Below, one piece after another: positions 1-7,723 of a stretch of 9,462 bases of DNA. The DNA comes from SKPH01 sp051748565 (lineage in GTDB: Bacteria; Bacillota; Dethiobacteria; DTU022): the NCBI GenBank assembly GCA_051748565.1, contig JBNJHN010000070.1, positions 1-9,462 on the forward strand. Direction: 5' to 3'. The notes under the pieces are model-generated. The model was not told where the DNA came from, searched no databases, and was given only the letters and a program-made list of their open reading frames with translations. A program made the translations under genes and the position numbers. Within the stretch, counting starts at the first letter, position 1. Every line of letters begins with the position of its first letter.

Positions 1-1
1 G

Positions 2-1543
2 GTAGACGGAGCATTACTACTTGTTGATGCATTCGAAGGACCGATGGCACAAACTAAGTTTGTACTGCGTAAAGCCCTGGAGGTGGGCTTACGCATAGCA
101 GTGGTTATTAATAAGATTGATCGTTCCGATGCCCGGCCGGAGGAAGTTTTAAACGAGGTTTTTGATCTTTTTGTAGAGCTGGAGGCAGCTGACTGGCAGC
201 TTGATTTTCCAGTTATTTATGCCAATTCACGCCTGGGTGTGGCTACTTTAGATTCGGATCAGCCTGGAAGCGATCTGCAGCCCTTATTCGAAATGGTCGT
301 TAAAGAAATTCCACCACCTATTGCTGATTCGGAGAGTGTGCTGCAACTGCAGATCAACACGCTGGATTATGATGATTACCTGGGCCGAATTGGCATCGGG
401 CGAATTCGCAATGGATTTTTAGTAAGCGGCCATAATGTTGCCCTTTGCAAGCAAGATGGCCGGGTTGAGGTTCTGAAAATCGGCAAGCTCTGGACTTATG
501 ATGGGCTAAAACGCCGGGAGGCTGAGCGGGTTTCTGCAGGCGACATCGTTGCAGTAGCCGGTCTTGGCAAGGTCAACATTGGTGAGACAGTCAGCGATCC
601 GGCGAGCCCGGCGCCTTTGCCGCTCCCGGCCATAGATGAACCGACCCTGACCATGTATTTTATGGTCAATAACAGCCCCTTTGCCGGACGGGAAGGCAAA
701 TATGTCACTTCGCGCCAGCTGCGCAGCCGTCTTTGGAAAGAGGCTGAAACCAATGTTAGTTTGAAGGTTGCCGAAACTGATTCACCCGAAGTATTTGAAG
801 TCTCCGGACGAGGTGAGCTGCACCTGGGAATTCTGGTTGAAACGATGCGGCGGGAGGGTTATGAGCTGCAAATTTCCAAGCCGAAGCCGATTTTAAAAAC
901 TATTGACGGGATAATTTGCGAACCTTATGAGAAATTATTTTTAAACGTTCCAGAATTATATTCCGGACGGATAATCGAAAACCTGGGCGCACGCCTGGGA
1001 GAGATGTTGAGCCTGCAGCCGGCGGGAGAGAACAACATGAAGCTGGAATATTCTATTCCTGCACGCTGTTTGATCGGTTTTCGTTCCGAACTGTTAACTG
1101 AGACAAGAGGCGAGGGAATTATGCATCACCTGTTTAGCCATTACGGCAGGTGGAAAGGCGAACTGCCCGCGCGGCGCCGTGGTGCACTCGTTGCTTTCGA
1201 AACCGGGGAAGCCACACCGTATGGGATCTACAATATGGAAAATCGCGGTTTCTTTTTTATTAATCCCAATGAACAGGTTTATGCCGGGATGATCGTGGGC
1301 GAACATAAGCGGGAATGGGATCTGGATATAAATGTTTGTAAAAAAAAGCATTTGACTAATGTCAGGGCCAGCGCTTCCGATGAGGCCATTCGAACTTCTC
1401 CGCCAGTTATATTTACCCTGGAGAGGGCTATGGAATATATCGAAGATGATGAGCTGGTAGAAGTAACCCCTGGAGCAATTCGGATGCGCAAAAGGCTCCT
1501 TGACCGTAACCAGAGGGGGCGCTCGGTCAAGGCAGAGAGCTGA
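2..1543 (+). CDS. typA: Ribosome-associated translational GTPase TypA/BipA, 5'-truncated by the window edge
   Basis: TypA/BipA is an EF-G-like GTPase that binds the 70S ribosome and aids 50S assembly and stress or low-temperature growth. The reading frame is open from base 2 and begins VDGALLLVDAFEGPMAQT, matching the stretch just after the G3 region of TypA. The P-loop, switch regions and roughly the first 95 residues therefore lie upstream of the window, and the internal ATG at 44 is not the start. The 513 visible residues include the G4 motif NKID, the domain II beta barrel (YLGRIGIGRIRNG), the domain III signature VSGRGELHLGILVETMRREG, and the TypA-specific C-terminal domain ending DDELVEVTPGAIRMRKR. 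With the missing part the length (about 608) fits the family. One small oddity is IPARCLIGFRSE, where Gly is usual in place of Cys. It ends at TGA, followed by an intrinsic terminator. Identity is near certain; the upstream part is unseen. Confidence 0.97.
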   Translation, partial: VDGALLLVDAFEGPMAQTKFVLRKALEVGLRIAVVINKIDRSDARPEEVLNEVFDLFVELEAADWQLDFPVIYANSRLGVATLDSDQPGSDLQPLFEMVVKEIPPPIADSESVLQLQINTLDYDDYLGRIGIGRIRNGFLVSGHNVALCKQDGRVEVLKIGKLWTYDGLKRREAERVSAGDIVAVAGLGKVNIGETVSDPASPAPLPLPAIDEPTLTMYFMVNNSPFAGREGKYVTSRQLRSRLWKEAETNVSLKVAETDSPEVFEVSGRGELHLGILVETMRREGYELQISKPKPILKTIDGIICEPYEKLFLNVPELYSGRIIENLGARLGEMLSLQPAGENNMKLEYSIPARCLIGFRSELLTETRGEGIMHHLFSHYGRWKGELPARRRGALVAFETGEATPYGIYNMENRGFFFINPNEQVYAGMIVGEHKREWDLDINVCKKKHLTNVRASASDEAIRTSPPVIFTLERAMEYIEDDELVEVTPGAIRMRKRLLDRNQRGRSVKAES

Positions 1544-1580
1544 CAATCTCCTTATTATTTTATTTCAACTAATTCGGCAG

Positions 1581-1614
1581 GACGGTTTTTATATATAAGA
1601 AAACCGTCTTTTTT
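1581..1614 (+). terminator. Intrinsic terminator of typA
   Basis: A perfect 9-bp inverted repeat, GACGGTTTT (1581-1589) with AAAACCGTC (1600-1608), encloses a 10-base loop and is followed directly by six T residues (1609-1614). It lies 37 bases after the typA stop and separates typA from the next operon. Confidence 0.93.
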
Positions 1615-1683
1615 GCTTAATAAATGAATATAAGCAGCGTCTTGCCACATTACACAACTCTTTGGACAGCAAGGAGATTTAAG

Positions 1684-1776
1684 ATGGTCGATAAAGGATT
1701 TGCTTTCTCCGGAGTCGAAGTAATTTTAGAAAATCACCGGTTTTTTTGTACGGCAGGGGGTGGAGGTAATGGTTGA
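1684..1776 (+). CDS. Possible 30-codon leader ORF overlapping the DUF432 gene start
   Basis: This ATG has a better ribosome binding site than the DUF432 gene itself: AAGGAG at 1671-1676, seven bases before the ATG. It encodes 30 residues (MVDKGFAFSGVEVILENHRF, then FCTAGGGGNG) and stops at TGA 1774-1776. The stop overlaps the DUF432 start, because ATG 1769 lies inside the last codons, which is the usual arrangement for translational coupling. I recognise no family and see no membrane segment or metal-binding pattern. It could be a coupling or leader peptide, or a remnant of a longer N-terminus lost by frameshift. The TGA is not a credible Sec codon, since the frame hits TAA three codons later. 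Only the ribosome binding site and the overlap support it, so confidence is modest. Confidence 0.4.
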   Translation: MVDKGFAFSGVEVILENHRFFCTAGGGGNG

Positions 1777-2560
1777 AAAAGATAAGATCTCCGGAGATGA
1801 TGTTAAGCAGGTTAACTGGGAATTTAATCCTGATCAGGAGAATGAGGGTTTTCCATGGGGCCCTCATAAACTGCCGCTTGAAATGGATTTTCAGGGAGTT
1901 TCTCTCCTGGTTAAAAAACACGAGGGTGGTTTTCTTTACAGGCGGGAAGGCCGTGGCAACAGCGTAGAGAAAGTGATCTTATCCGAGAAGGGCAGCTTGC
2001 TGCTCAGCCCTGTAGAGCCTTTTTATTTGCCGGTCGGTATCAGTAACCACTTACTGATTGCATTCGAGCAGCCGATTATGGTTGAGCCGAGAACAACCAG
2101 GGATGCCCTGGTTACCTTTCCATTGGAACTGGTCAGTGCTATTGACCGCAGGCGAGCGGGTAGACGGATCCTGGATACCTTTACACTATGCCAGCCAAAG
2201 TTCACCCTATATGGCAGTATTAAAGATGGATTAATATGTAAATATTGGCAGAGCAAGGTTTACAATACGATCCCTTCAGTGAATCCTCTGGAGTATGGAG
2301 TCATGAAATTAGCCATCCAAAACACAAGCGCCCGCTGGGTGGAAGCGCAAAAAGCGATCTTCAGTGCCCAGGGTATGAAAATATATTTCAGCCAAAGCCT
2401 GGTGTCCTTGAAAGCAACAATGAAAATTAGCAGTGAGAATACTGCAGAAACGAACTTTGTTGATGAACCAATTCAGGCGGGAATGAATAAGGCGCTTGAA
2501 CTGTTCAGCACGAGATTGCTGAGCTTGCCTGGAAAGACAGTGATGGAGGAGGGTTACTAA
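1769..2560 (+). CDS. DUF432-family protein encoded next to an MscS channel
   Basis: A 263-residue soluble protein with no signal peptide or membrane helix. Conserved-looking stretches match my recollection of DUF432, a family described mainly from archaea: WGPH near residue 30, FLYRREGRG (55-63), SPVEPFYLP (80-88), a PLEL segment near 118, and KFTLYGSIKDGLICKYW (144-160). Function is unknown. Family members are often found next to mscS genes, as here, which suggests a role connected with the channel, though nothing in the sequence shows a mechanism. Start choice: GTG 1760 and ATG 1769 are both in frame. I prefer ATG 1769 because the purine-rich AGGGGG run at 1755-1760 then sits eight bases upstream, while GTG 1760 has no spaced site. 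The stop TAA abuts the mscS ATG, so the two are probably co-translated. Family assignment is from recalled motifs and needs a profile search. Confidence 0.8.
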   Translation: MVEKDKISGDDVKQVNWEFNPDQENEGFPWGPHKLPLEMDFQGVSLLVKKHEGGFLYRREGRGNSVEKVILSEKGSLLLSPVEPFYLPVGISNHLLIAFEQPIMVEPRTTRDALVTFPLELVSAIDRRRAGRRILDTFTLCQPKFTLYGSIKDGLICKYWQSKVYNTIPSVNPLEYGVMKLAIQNTSARWVEAQKAIFSAQGMKIYFSQSLVSLKATMKISSENTAETNFVDEPIQAGMNKALELFSTRLLSLPGKTVMEEGY

Positions 2561-3421
2561 ATGCTTGAGTGGCTTAATTACACAATTTATGGAGAGGTTA
2601 CCTGGTTCAGGCTCATAAGCGCCCTCTTAGTATTTTTTGTCGCCCTGGTTATGTCGAAAATGCTTACGGCACAATTACGTAAAGCATTGATGGACAGAAT
2701 GGAAAAGGAAAGTCTTGAGTTAATGACCAAGATTATTTTTTACGGTATTATGGTGGTTGCAATCATCTGGATTATGCCTAATATAGGAATAGAACCATCG
2801 GGTCTGCTGGTAGCCGGTGGAATAGTTGGACTGGCGGTCGGTTTTGCCAGCCAGAGTATTATCGGCAACCTCATAAGCGGTATATTCCTGATGGGAGAAC
2901 GTCCTGTAAAACTGGGCGACCTGGTCGAAATATCTGGAAACCTGGGTTTCGTTGAAGATATCCAGATCATTTCGACTTCAATCCGCACCCTCGAGGGAAA
3001 TTTTGTGCGAATCCCAAATGAAACTGTTTTCACCTCTAACATTACAAACTACACCAGCAATCCGGTCCGGCGTTTTGAATACACCGTAGGAATCAGTTAC
3101 GCCGATGATGCCGAAAAGGCCATGCAGGTAATCAAAGACTTGGTCAGAGAACATCCTCTGGTCTTGATTAATCCTGCGCCGCAGATTTATGTTGATAGCC
3201 TTGGCGACAGCAGTGTCGATATTATTGTCCGAATCTGGTCCCCTTCAACGGAATGGTTCGGGGTTAAGATGGAAATGCTCTGGAAGATTAAAAAAGCGAT
3301 CGAGGCTGCCGGGATCGAGATACCGTTCCCGCAAAGGGTGATATGGCAGGGAACAGGCAGAGAAAGAGATGTATCGCCGGAAACTTCAGGTTTAATATTG
3401 GACAGTGACCAGGAGGCCTAA
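2561..3421 (+). CDS. mscS: Small-conductance mechanosensitive channel (MscS family)
   Basis: A 286-residue membrane protein of the short MscS type, which opens under membrane tension to release solutes in hypo-osmotic shock. Three membrane segments are visible: about 16-34, 57-75 and 81-112. The third carries the Gly/Ala-rich pore helix (LLVAGGIVGLAVGFASQS) and leads into the MscS signature region GERPVKLGDLVEISGNLGFVEDI. The cytoplasmic beta domain follows (TLEGNFVRIPNETVFTSNITNYT) and then the alpha/beta domain that forms the cytoplasmic cage, with the usual FPQRV near the C-terminus. The ATG touches the stop of the DUF432 gene, and its GGAGG site lies inside that gene, which indicates translational coupling. 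Length and architecture are normal for the family. Confidence 0.95.
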   Translation: MLEWLNYTIYGEVTWFRLISALLVFFVALVMSKMLTAQLRKALMDRMEKESLELMTKIIFYGIMVVAIIWIMPNIGIEPSGLLVAGGIVGLAVGFASQSIIGNLISGIFLMGERPVKLGDLVEISGNLGFVEDIQIISTSIRTLEGNFVRIPNETVFTSNITNYTSNPVRRFEYTVGISYADDAEKAMQVIKDLVREHPLVLINPAPQIYVDSLGDSSVDIIVRIWSPSTEWFGVKMEMLWKIKKAIEAAGIEIPFPQRVIWQGTGRERDVSPETSGLILDSDQEA

Positions 3422-3423
3422 AA

Positions 3424-4425
3424 ATGGCGGGAATCGCTGTTACCGTGATCGGTGGAGGTGCAATTGGCGGCATAACCGCAGCTTTTCTGGTCAGGCAGGG
3501 GTATGATGTCCTGGTGGTTGATCCCTGGCAGGAGCATGTACGGGCTATGCGCGGGGGTTTGAAAGTAGAAGGGTGCCGGGGCTCTTTTATTACACCTGTG
3601 AAAGCTGTAACTCCGGAGAACCTCTCCGGCCCCTTAGATATTGTATTGCTGGCCGTGAAATCGATGCATACTGAACCGGTTTTACAACAGCTTTTACCCC
3701 TTCTCCAGGAAAAATCAACAGTTGTTTCGCTGCAGAACAGTATTAACGAAGACCTGATTGCCCATATGATCGGGGCGGAACGGACAATCGGCTGTGTGGT
3801 TGGCTGGGGGGCGATTACGGTCGAACCGGGGCGATTGGTCCAGGCATCTCCCGGTGAATTCGTAATAGGGAAATTAACCGGGATCAGGGATAGACGGCTG
3901 GAAATTGTGCGCGAACTCTTAAATGAAGTCAATGATTGCATTGTAACAGATAATATATATGGATTCCTCTGGGCAAAACTGCTGGCGAACTGCGCCATCT
4001 CGGTTGGTGCGCTGCAGGGCAAAATTGTGGCTGAAATGGTTGATTTGCCGGAAGCGCGTGAAGTGGTTACAGCTGTTATTGGTGAAATTCTGGCGGTAGC
4101 CGGGGAGATGAATATTGTTCTTGAAACAGTCAATTTAAAATTTGAGCCCGAACAGTACCGAAACCAGGCAGTGTTTATTGCCGGCAGCCTGCTTGATATT
4201 TTAAAAACTTCCCACGGGGATATATTACCCACCGCTTATCAGGATTTAAAAAAGGGAAAACTGCTTGAGATAGAATACATTAATGGTTATATTATCGATC
4301 GGGGGAAAGAGCTCGGTATACCGACTCCCATGAACCAGGCATTAGTGGCCATGATGCTTGAAATAGAAGCAGGCAGGCGTCAGGTATGTTTCGAAAATAT
4401 TTGCGAGCTGAAAAAGGGGCTATAA
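3424..4425 (+). CDS. Ketopantoate reductase (PanE/ApbA) family oxidoreductase
   Basis: A 333-residue NAD(P)-dependent dehydrogenase. The N-terminus has the Rossmann fingerprint G10-G-G12-A-I-G15, followed by VVDP at the end of the second strand and LLAVKS with Lys79. The C-terminal helical domain has FLWAKLLANCAIS, where Lys185 corresponds to the catalytic Lys of E. coli PanE and Asn189 to a substrate-binding Asn. It also has QDLKKGK and LEIEYINGYI, where Glu282 matches the family's conserved Glu, and then GIPTPMN. PanE reduces 2-dehydropantoate to pantoate for coenzyme A synthesis. Here the usual QNG loop is QNS (Asn105-Ser106), the protein is longer than E. coli PanE, and no other pan gene is near, so a different 2-oxo acid substrate is possible. 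The ATG lies two bases after the mscS stop, with AGGAGG inside mscS, so it is the third gene of that operon. Confidence 0.88.
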   Translation: MAGIAVTVIGGGAIGGITAAFLVRQGYDVLVVDPWQEHVRAMRGGLKVEGCRGSFITPVKAVTPENLSGPLDIVLLAVKSMHTEPVLQQLLPLLQEKSTVVSLQNSINEDLIAHMIGAERTIGCVVGWGAITVEPGRLVQASPGEFVIGKLTGIRDRRLEIVRELLNEVNDCIVTDNIYGFLWAKLLANCAISVGALQGKIVAEMVDLPEAREVVTAVIGEILAVAGEMNIVLETVNLKFEPEQYRNQAVFIAGSLLDILKTSHGDILPTAYQDLKKGKLLEIEYINGYIIDRGKELGIPTPMNQALVAMMLEIEAGRRQVCFENICELKKGL

Positions 4426-4427
4426 TC

Positions 4428-4469
4428 CGGATAATGACGGCCCGTCGGTTAATATCCGCAACTTTTATT
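4428..4469 (+). terminator. Probable weak terminator after the DUF432-mscS-reductase operon
   Basis: Just after the reductase stop, CGGATA (4428-4433) pairs with TATCCG (4453-4458), and inside it GACG (4436-4439) pairs with CGTC (4443-4446) around a 3-base loop. A T-rich stretch (4463-4469, TTTTATT) follows four bases later. The internal loop and the imperfect T-tract make it weaker than the other terminators in the window. Confidence 0.45.
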
Positions 4470-4510
4470 GCCTTCCCTGAACTCCCAAAAAAGACAGCTT
4501 TGAATTGTTA

Positions 4511-4539
4511 TTGACAGTTAGAGCAATATTGTTTAAACT
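4511..4539 (+). promoter_or_regulatory. Candidate sigma-A-type promoter for copA
   Basis: A perfect -35 box TTGACA (4511-4516), a 17-base spacer and a 4/6 -10 box TAAACT (4534-4539) lie in the AT-rich spacer upstream of copA, leaving a leader of roughly 125 bases. The -10 box is part of an 8-base palindrome GTTTAAAC (4531-4538). I see no recognisable copper-repressor operator (CsoR or CopY type). The rest of the leader is AT-rich, with no clear riboswitch or terminator. Confidence 0.55.
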
Positions 4540-4669
4540 AATAATGATATATAGTCTATCAAAATAGTAGATAAATTTTGTTTTTCCGGATTTCTATATG
4601 AAAACTTAATAATTGATAATATCTGATTGATTTATTAGCTTCACGGATTGAAAGTGAGGTCGGTTGCAG

Positions 4670-7126
4670 ATGATAAAGATAACGATGCATATTGAAGATA
4701 TGAGTTGTGCTTCCTGTGCCCTTGGCCTGGAAAAAGCTTTAAAGGAAACCGGGGGGGTAGATAGCGCCTCGGTAAATTTTGCAGCAGGAAAAGCCTACCT
4801 GCAGTACAACCCGCAAGTTCTTACAGAAGAAGATCTGATCCAAAAAGTCAAAGAAGCCGGCTTTAAGGGGACATTTGAAAAAGATAAAGGTGATCTAGTT
4901 GATGCTGTTTTAAAAATTGAAGGAATGAGCTGTGTTTCCTGTGCCCGCAGGCTGGAAAAAGAGCTGCAGAATTTTCCCGGTGTAATCGAGGCAGCAGTAA
5001 ATTTTCCTGCTGAGAAGGCAATTGTTAAATATAATAAGATGGAAATAAACCGTTCTGAATTGAGTACGGCTGTAGAAAAAGCCGGTTACAGGGTATCTGC
5101 AGAAGCCGGTGGAAGGGCAGTTGAAGGAACAGAGGATGCTGCTCAGGATCGTGATCAGAAAGTGATCAACCGGGCGGCACGGAAAATGTGGCTTGCAGCT
5201 GTTTTTGCCGGTATGATCATGGTTTTAATGATGGTCAACATGTTTGTCATATCCATCCCCGGTTACTTTGTGATCAGTGTAATTTTAGCTTTCCCGGCAA
5301 TATTCGTCGCCGGTTGGGATACGCATACAGGCACATTGCGTGCCCTCAGGCGGGGTAGTGCCAATATGGATACTCTTGTCACCCTGGGATCGGCTTTGCC
5401 ATACCTGCTTAGTTTTCTTCAATTCTGGTTCCCGCTGACAACTTTTGTTGAAATGGCTGCCAGCATAATGGCCCTGCATCTGGTCGGGCGTTTCCTGGAG
5501 ACGAAAGCAAAAGGGCGGGCATCACAGGCAATAAAGAAGCTGTTGGCTATGGAAGCCAGAACTGCCCGTATAGTGGAAAACGGTGTTGAACGTGAAATAC
5601 CTGTTGAAGAATTGCAGCCGGGGCAAATTATGCTTGTCCGGCCCGGAGAGAAAATTCCAACAGACGGGATAGTTGTCAGCGGGCAGAGCAGCATTGATGA
5701 ATCAATGGCTACAGGTGAGTCCATGCCTGTTGAAAAACAGGCCGGTGACGAAGTCATCGGATCAACTATTAACCGCCAGGGTATGCTGCGGGTTAAAGCG
5801 AGCAGGGTTGGCAAGGATACTTTCCTGGCCCAGGTTATTAAACTGGTTGAAGAGGCCCAGGGTTCCAAGGTGCCGATCCAGGAATTTGCAGACAGGGTCA
5901 CCGGCTATTTTGTCCCCGCGGTTTTACTTATAGCGCTTGCCTCATTTTCCTCCTGGCTGATATTCCCCGAATTTCACCGTTCTATTGTGGAATTTGTCAA
6001 TCCACCATGGGCTAACCTTGGCGCACCTGGGTTGACCCTGGCTTTTATGGCAGCGACTGCCGTGCTGGTTATATCCTGCCCCTGTGCTCTCGGTTTGGCA
6101 ACACCTACTGCTTTAATGGTCGGAAGCGGGCTGGGCGCTGAAAAGGGGATTTTGATCAGGAGCGGCGAGGCGATCCAAACAATGAAAGATATCAGGTTAA
6201 TTGCCTTTGATAAGACCGGAACCCTGACCAGGGGAGAACCCCGGGTTGCCGACATTGCCTCCCTCAATGGATTTAGCGAACATGAACTTTTATCTTACAC
6301 TGCAGCTATTGAAGCGGTTTCGGAACATCCGCTCGGGGCGGCGCTGGTTCAAAAGGCCAGGAACGAAGGTATAACCCTGGAGGAAGTGTCTGATTTCAAT
6401 TCTCTAACAGGCCGGGGTGTGGAAGGCAAGATTAGAGGCAGATCCGTTCGTGTAGGCAGCAGGCGTTTGATGGAAGCAAACAAAGTGGAGATTAAAGATG
6501 TGATCGGCATGATGGAACGACTGGAGAGCGAGGGTAAAACGGCCATTCTTGCTGCTGTCGATGGTAAACTGGCCGGTGTAATTGCTGTTGCAGATATTAT
6601 TAAGGATGAAGCTGTCGAAGCTGTGGCCGAGCTGGAAAAGATGGGGCTCAAAACAGTTATGATTACAGGAGATAACCGGACCACGGCTAAGGCGATTGCG
6701 CGGCAGATTGGAATCAGTGAAGTTCTTGCTGAAGTACTTCCCGAAGGGAAAGTCAATGAGGTCAGGAGTTTGCAGGATCAATTTGGGATGGTAGCCATGG
6801 TAGGTGATGGAATTAATGACGCACCGGCACTAAAACAGGCCAATGTGGGAATTGCAATTGGCACCGGTACCGATGTAGCCATTGAAGCGGCCGATATAAC
6901 TCTCGTGCGGGGCGATCTTGGTTCCGTGGTCTCAGCAATAAAGCTGTCGAGGGCTACTTTTCAGAAGATTCGCCAGAATTATTTTTGGGCCTGGATCTAT
7001 AACGCAGTTGCTATACCGGTAGCTTTTCTGGGGTTACTTCATCCAATTATCGGGGCCGGGGCGATGGCTCTTAGTTCATTTAATGTTGTTCTAAATTCGC
7101 TTCGCTTAAAAAAGGTTCCGCTTTAA
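4670..7126 (+). CDS. copA: Copper-translocating P1B-type ATPase, two N-terminal HMA domains
   Basis: An 818-residue copper(I) exporter of the cytoplasmic membrane. Two heavy-metal-associated domains come first, with MSCASC (Cys13, Cys16) and MSCVSC (Cys88, Cys91). The ATPase core follows: the TGES actuator loop (348-351), the membrane metal site Cys470-Pro-Cys472, the phosphorylation motif DKTGTLT (Asp514), the nucleotide-binding SEHPLG (His553-Pro554) and GDGINDAP (712-719). The last two helices carry YN and MALSSFNVVLN, the Cu(I) pattern. Start choice: TTG 4664 is also in frame, but GAGGT (4656-4660) lies nine bases from ATG 4670 and only three from the TTG, so I use the ATG. No CopZ chaperone or CsoR is nearby; the neighbouring regulator is an Rrf2 protein 47 bases downstream, probably on the same transcript. 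Copper specificity is inferred from the motifs. Confidence 0.95.
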   Translation: MIKITMHIEDMSCASCALGLEKALKETGGVDSASVNFAAGKAYLQYNPQVLTEEDLIQKVKEAGFKGTFEKDKGDLVDAVLKIEGMSCVSCARRLEKELQNFPGVIEAAVNFPAEKAIVKYNKMEINRSELSTAVEKAGYRVSAEAGGRAVEGTEDAAQDRDQKVINRAARKMWLAAVFAGMIMVLMMVNMFVISIPGYFVISVILAFPAIFVAGWDTHTGTLRALRRGSANMDTLVTLGSALPYLLSFLQFWFPLTTFVEMAASIMALHLVGRFLETKAKGRASQAIKKLLAMEARTARIVENGVEREIPVEELQPGQIMLVRPGEKIPTDGIVVSGQSSIDESMATGESMPVEKQAGDEVIGSTINRQGMLRVKASRVGKDTFLAQVIKLVEEAQGSKVPIQEFADRVTGYFVPAVLLIALASFSSWLIFPEFHRSIVEFVNPPWANLGAPGLTLAFMAATAVLVISCPCALGLATPTALMVGSGLGAEKGILIRSGEAIQTMKDIRLIAFDKTGTLTRGEPRVADIASLNGFSEHELLSYTAAIEAVSEHPLGAALVQKARNEGITLEEVSDFNSLTGRGVEGKIRGRSVRVGSRRLMEANKVEIKDVIGMMERLESEGKTAILAAVDGKLAGVIAVADIIKDEAVEAVAELEKMGLKTVMITGDNRTTAKAIARQIGISEVLAEVLPEGKVNEVRSLQDQFGMVAMVGDGINDAPALKQANVGIAIGTGTDVAIEAADITLVRGDLGSVVSAIKLSRATFQKIRQNYFWAWIYNAVAIPVAFLGLLHPIIGAGAMALSSFNVVLNSLRLKKVPL

Positions 7127-7173
7127 AAAGCATACATTCAAACAGGCATTTTTAATGTTGAGGAGGTAAAGCA

Positions 7174-7608
7174 ATGCGTCTTTCCACAAAAGCGCGTTAT
7201 TCATCCCGGGCCATGATAGAACTGGCGCTTCACTATGGGGGAGATCCAGTCAAACTTAAAGACATCGCAGGCAAGCAGGATATCTCAATTAAGTATTTGG
7301 AACAGTTGATGTATCCCTTACGCATAAACAACTATGTAAAAACTCAAAAAGGAAGCCGTGGCGGTTATACTTTAAGCAGGCCTCCGGAAGAGATTACCCT
7401 TTATGATATCGTTTCTTGTGTGGAAGGTTCTCTAGTTCCTGTTGAGTGTGTCGATGATCCTGACTTATGCAATAGGTTAGACTTTTGTGTGACCCGCAAT
7501 ATCTGGATTAAACTGCACCAGGCGATTGTTAGAGAACTTAAATTGGCTAACCTGGCGGAACTGGCAGAGGAGCAGCGCCAAAAGTACGCACAGGCTGAAA
7601 ATAGTTAA
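7174..7608 (+). CDS. Rrf2-family transcriptional regulator with an Fe-S-type cysteine cluster
   Basis: A 144-residue DNA-binding protein. It starts MRLSTKARYSSRAMIELA, the typical Rrf2 opening, followed by a winged helix-turn-helix (LKDIAGKQDISIKYLEQLMYPLR) and the wing KGSRGGYTLSRPPEEITLYDIV. The ligand region has Cys92, Cys99 and Cys105, close to the three-cysteine arrangement that holds a [2Fe-2S] cluster in IscR and relatives; Cys82 is additional. Such regulators sense Fe-S status, redox state, nitric oxide or cysteine supply. The ribosome binding site GAGGAGG is well placed before ATG 7174. No promoter or terminator is apparent between copA and this gene, so co-transcription is likely. 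It is followed by the Sec-peroxiredoxin gene, making control of that operon and of copA the obvious guess. Target and ligand are not shown by the sequence. Confidence 0.92.
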   Translation: MRLSTKARYSSRAMIELALHYGGDPVKLKDIAGKQDISIKYLEQLMYPLRINNYVKTQKGSRGGYTLSRPPEEITLYDIVSCVEGSLVPVECVDDPDLCNRLDFCVTRNIWIKLHQAIVRELKLANLAELAEEQRQKYAQAENS

Positions 7609-7638
7609 AATAGAAATGCCGCTCTCTTTATAAATCCC

Positions 7639-7644
7639 TATAAT
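7639..7644 (+). promoter_or_regulatory. Candidate -10 box for the selenoprotein operon
   Basis: A perfect TATAAT lies 80 bases before the peroxiredoxin ATG in a very AT-rich spacer. No good -35 box is found 16-18 bases upstream, so it may need an activator or may be chance in AT-rich DNA. Confidence 0.3.
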
Positions 7645-7648
7645 TATC

Positions 7649-7684
7649 TTCTATATTAGCAGGAATCATTATTAGAATATAGAA
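7649..7684 (+). repeat. 9-bp inverted repeat in the leader of the selenoprotein operon
   Basis: TTCTATATT (7649-7657) is perfectly repeated in inverse orientation as AATATAGAA (7676-7684), with 18 bases between. It lies just downstream of the TATAAT box and 39 bases before the peroxiredoxin ATG. It could be an operator for the adjacent Rrf2 regulator or a weak RNA hairpin. AT-rich DNA gives such repeats by chance more often, so the assignment is tentative. Confidence 0.35.
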
Positions 7685-7723
7685 TATATAAACATATAAA
7701 AATTTTATAGGGAGGTTACTAAT

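Noticed and set aside
1606..1634. Promoter for the DUF432 operon using TATAAG at 1629-1634
   Set aside because: No acceptable -35 box lies 16-18 bases upstream, so I could not support it. The operon must start somewhere in 1609-1683.
1774..1776. TGA ending the small leader ORF as a further Sec codon
   Set aside because: The frame meets TAA three codons later, and no Cys-containing family motif surrounds it.
4531..4538. Palindrome GTTTAAAC at the copA -10 region as an operator
   Set aside because: The symmetry does not extend into the flanks, and eight AT-rich bases occur readily by chance.
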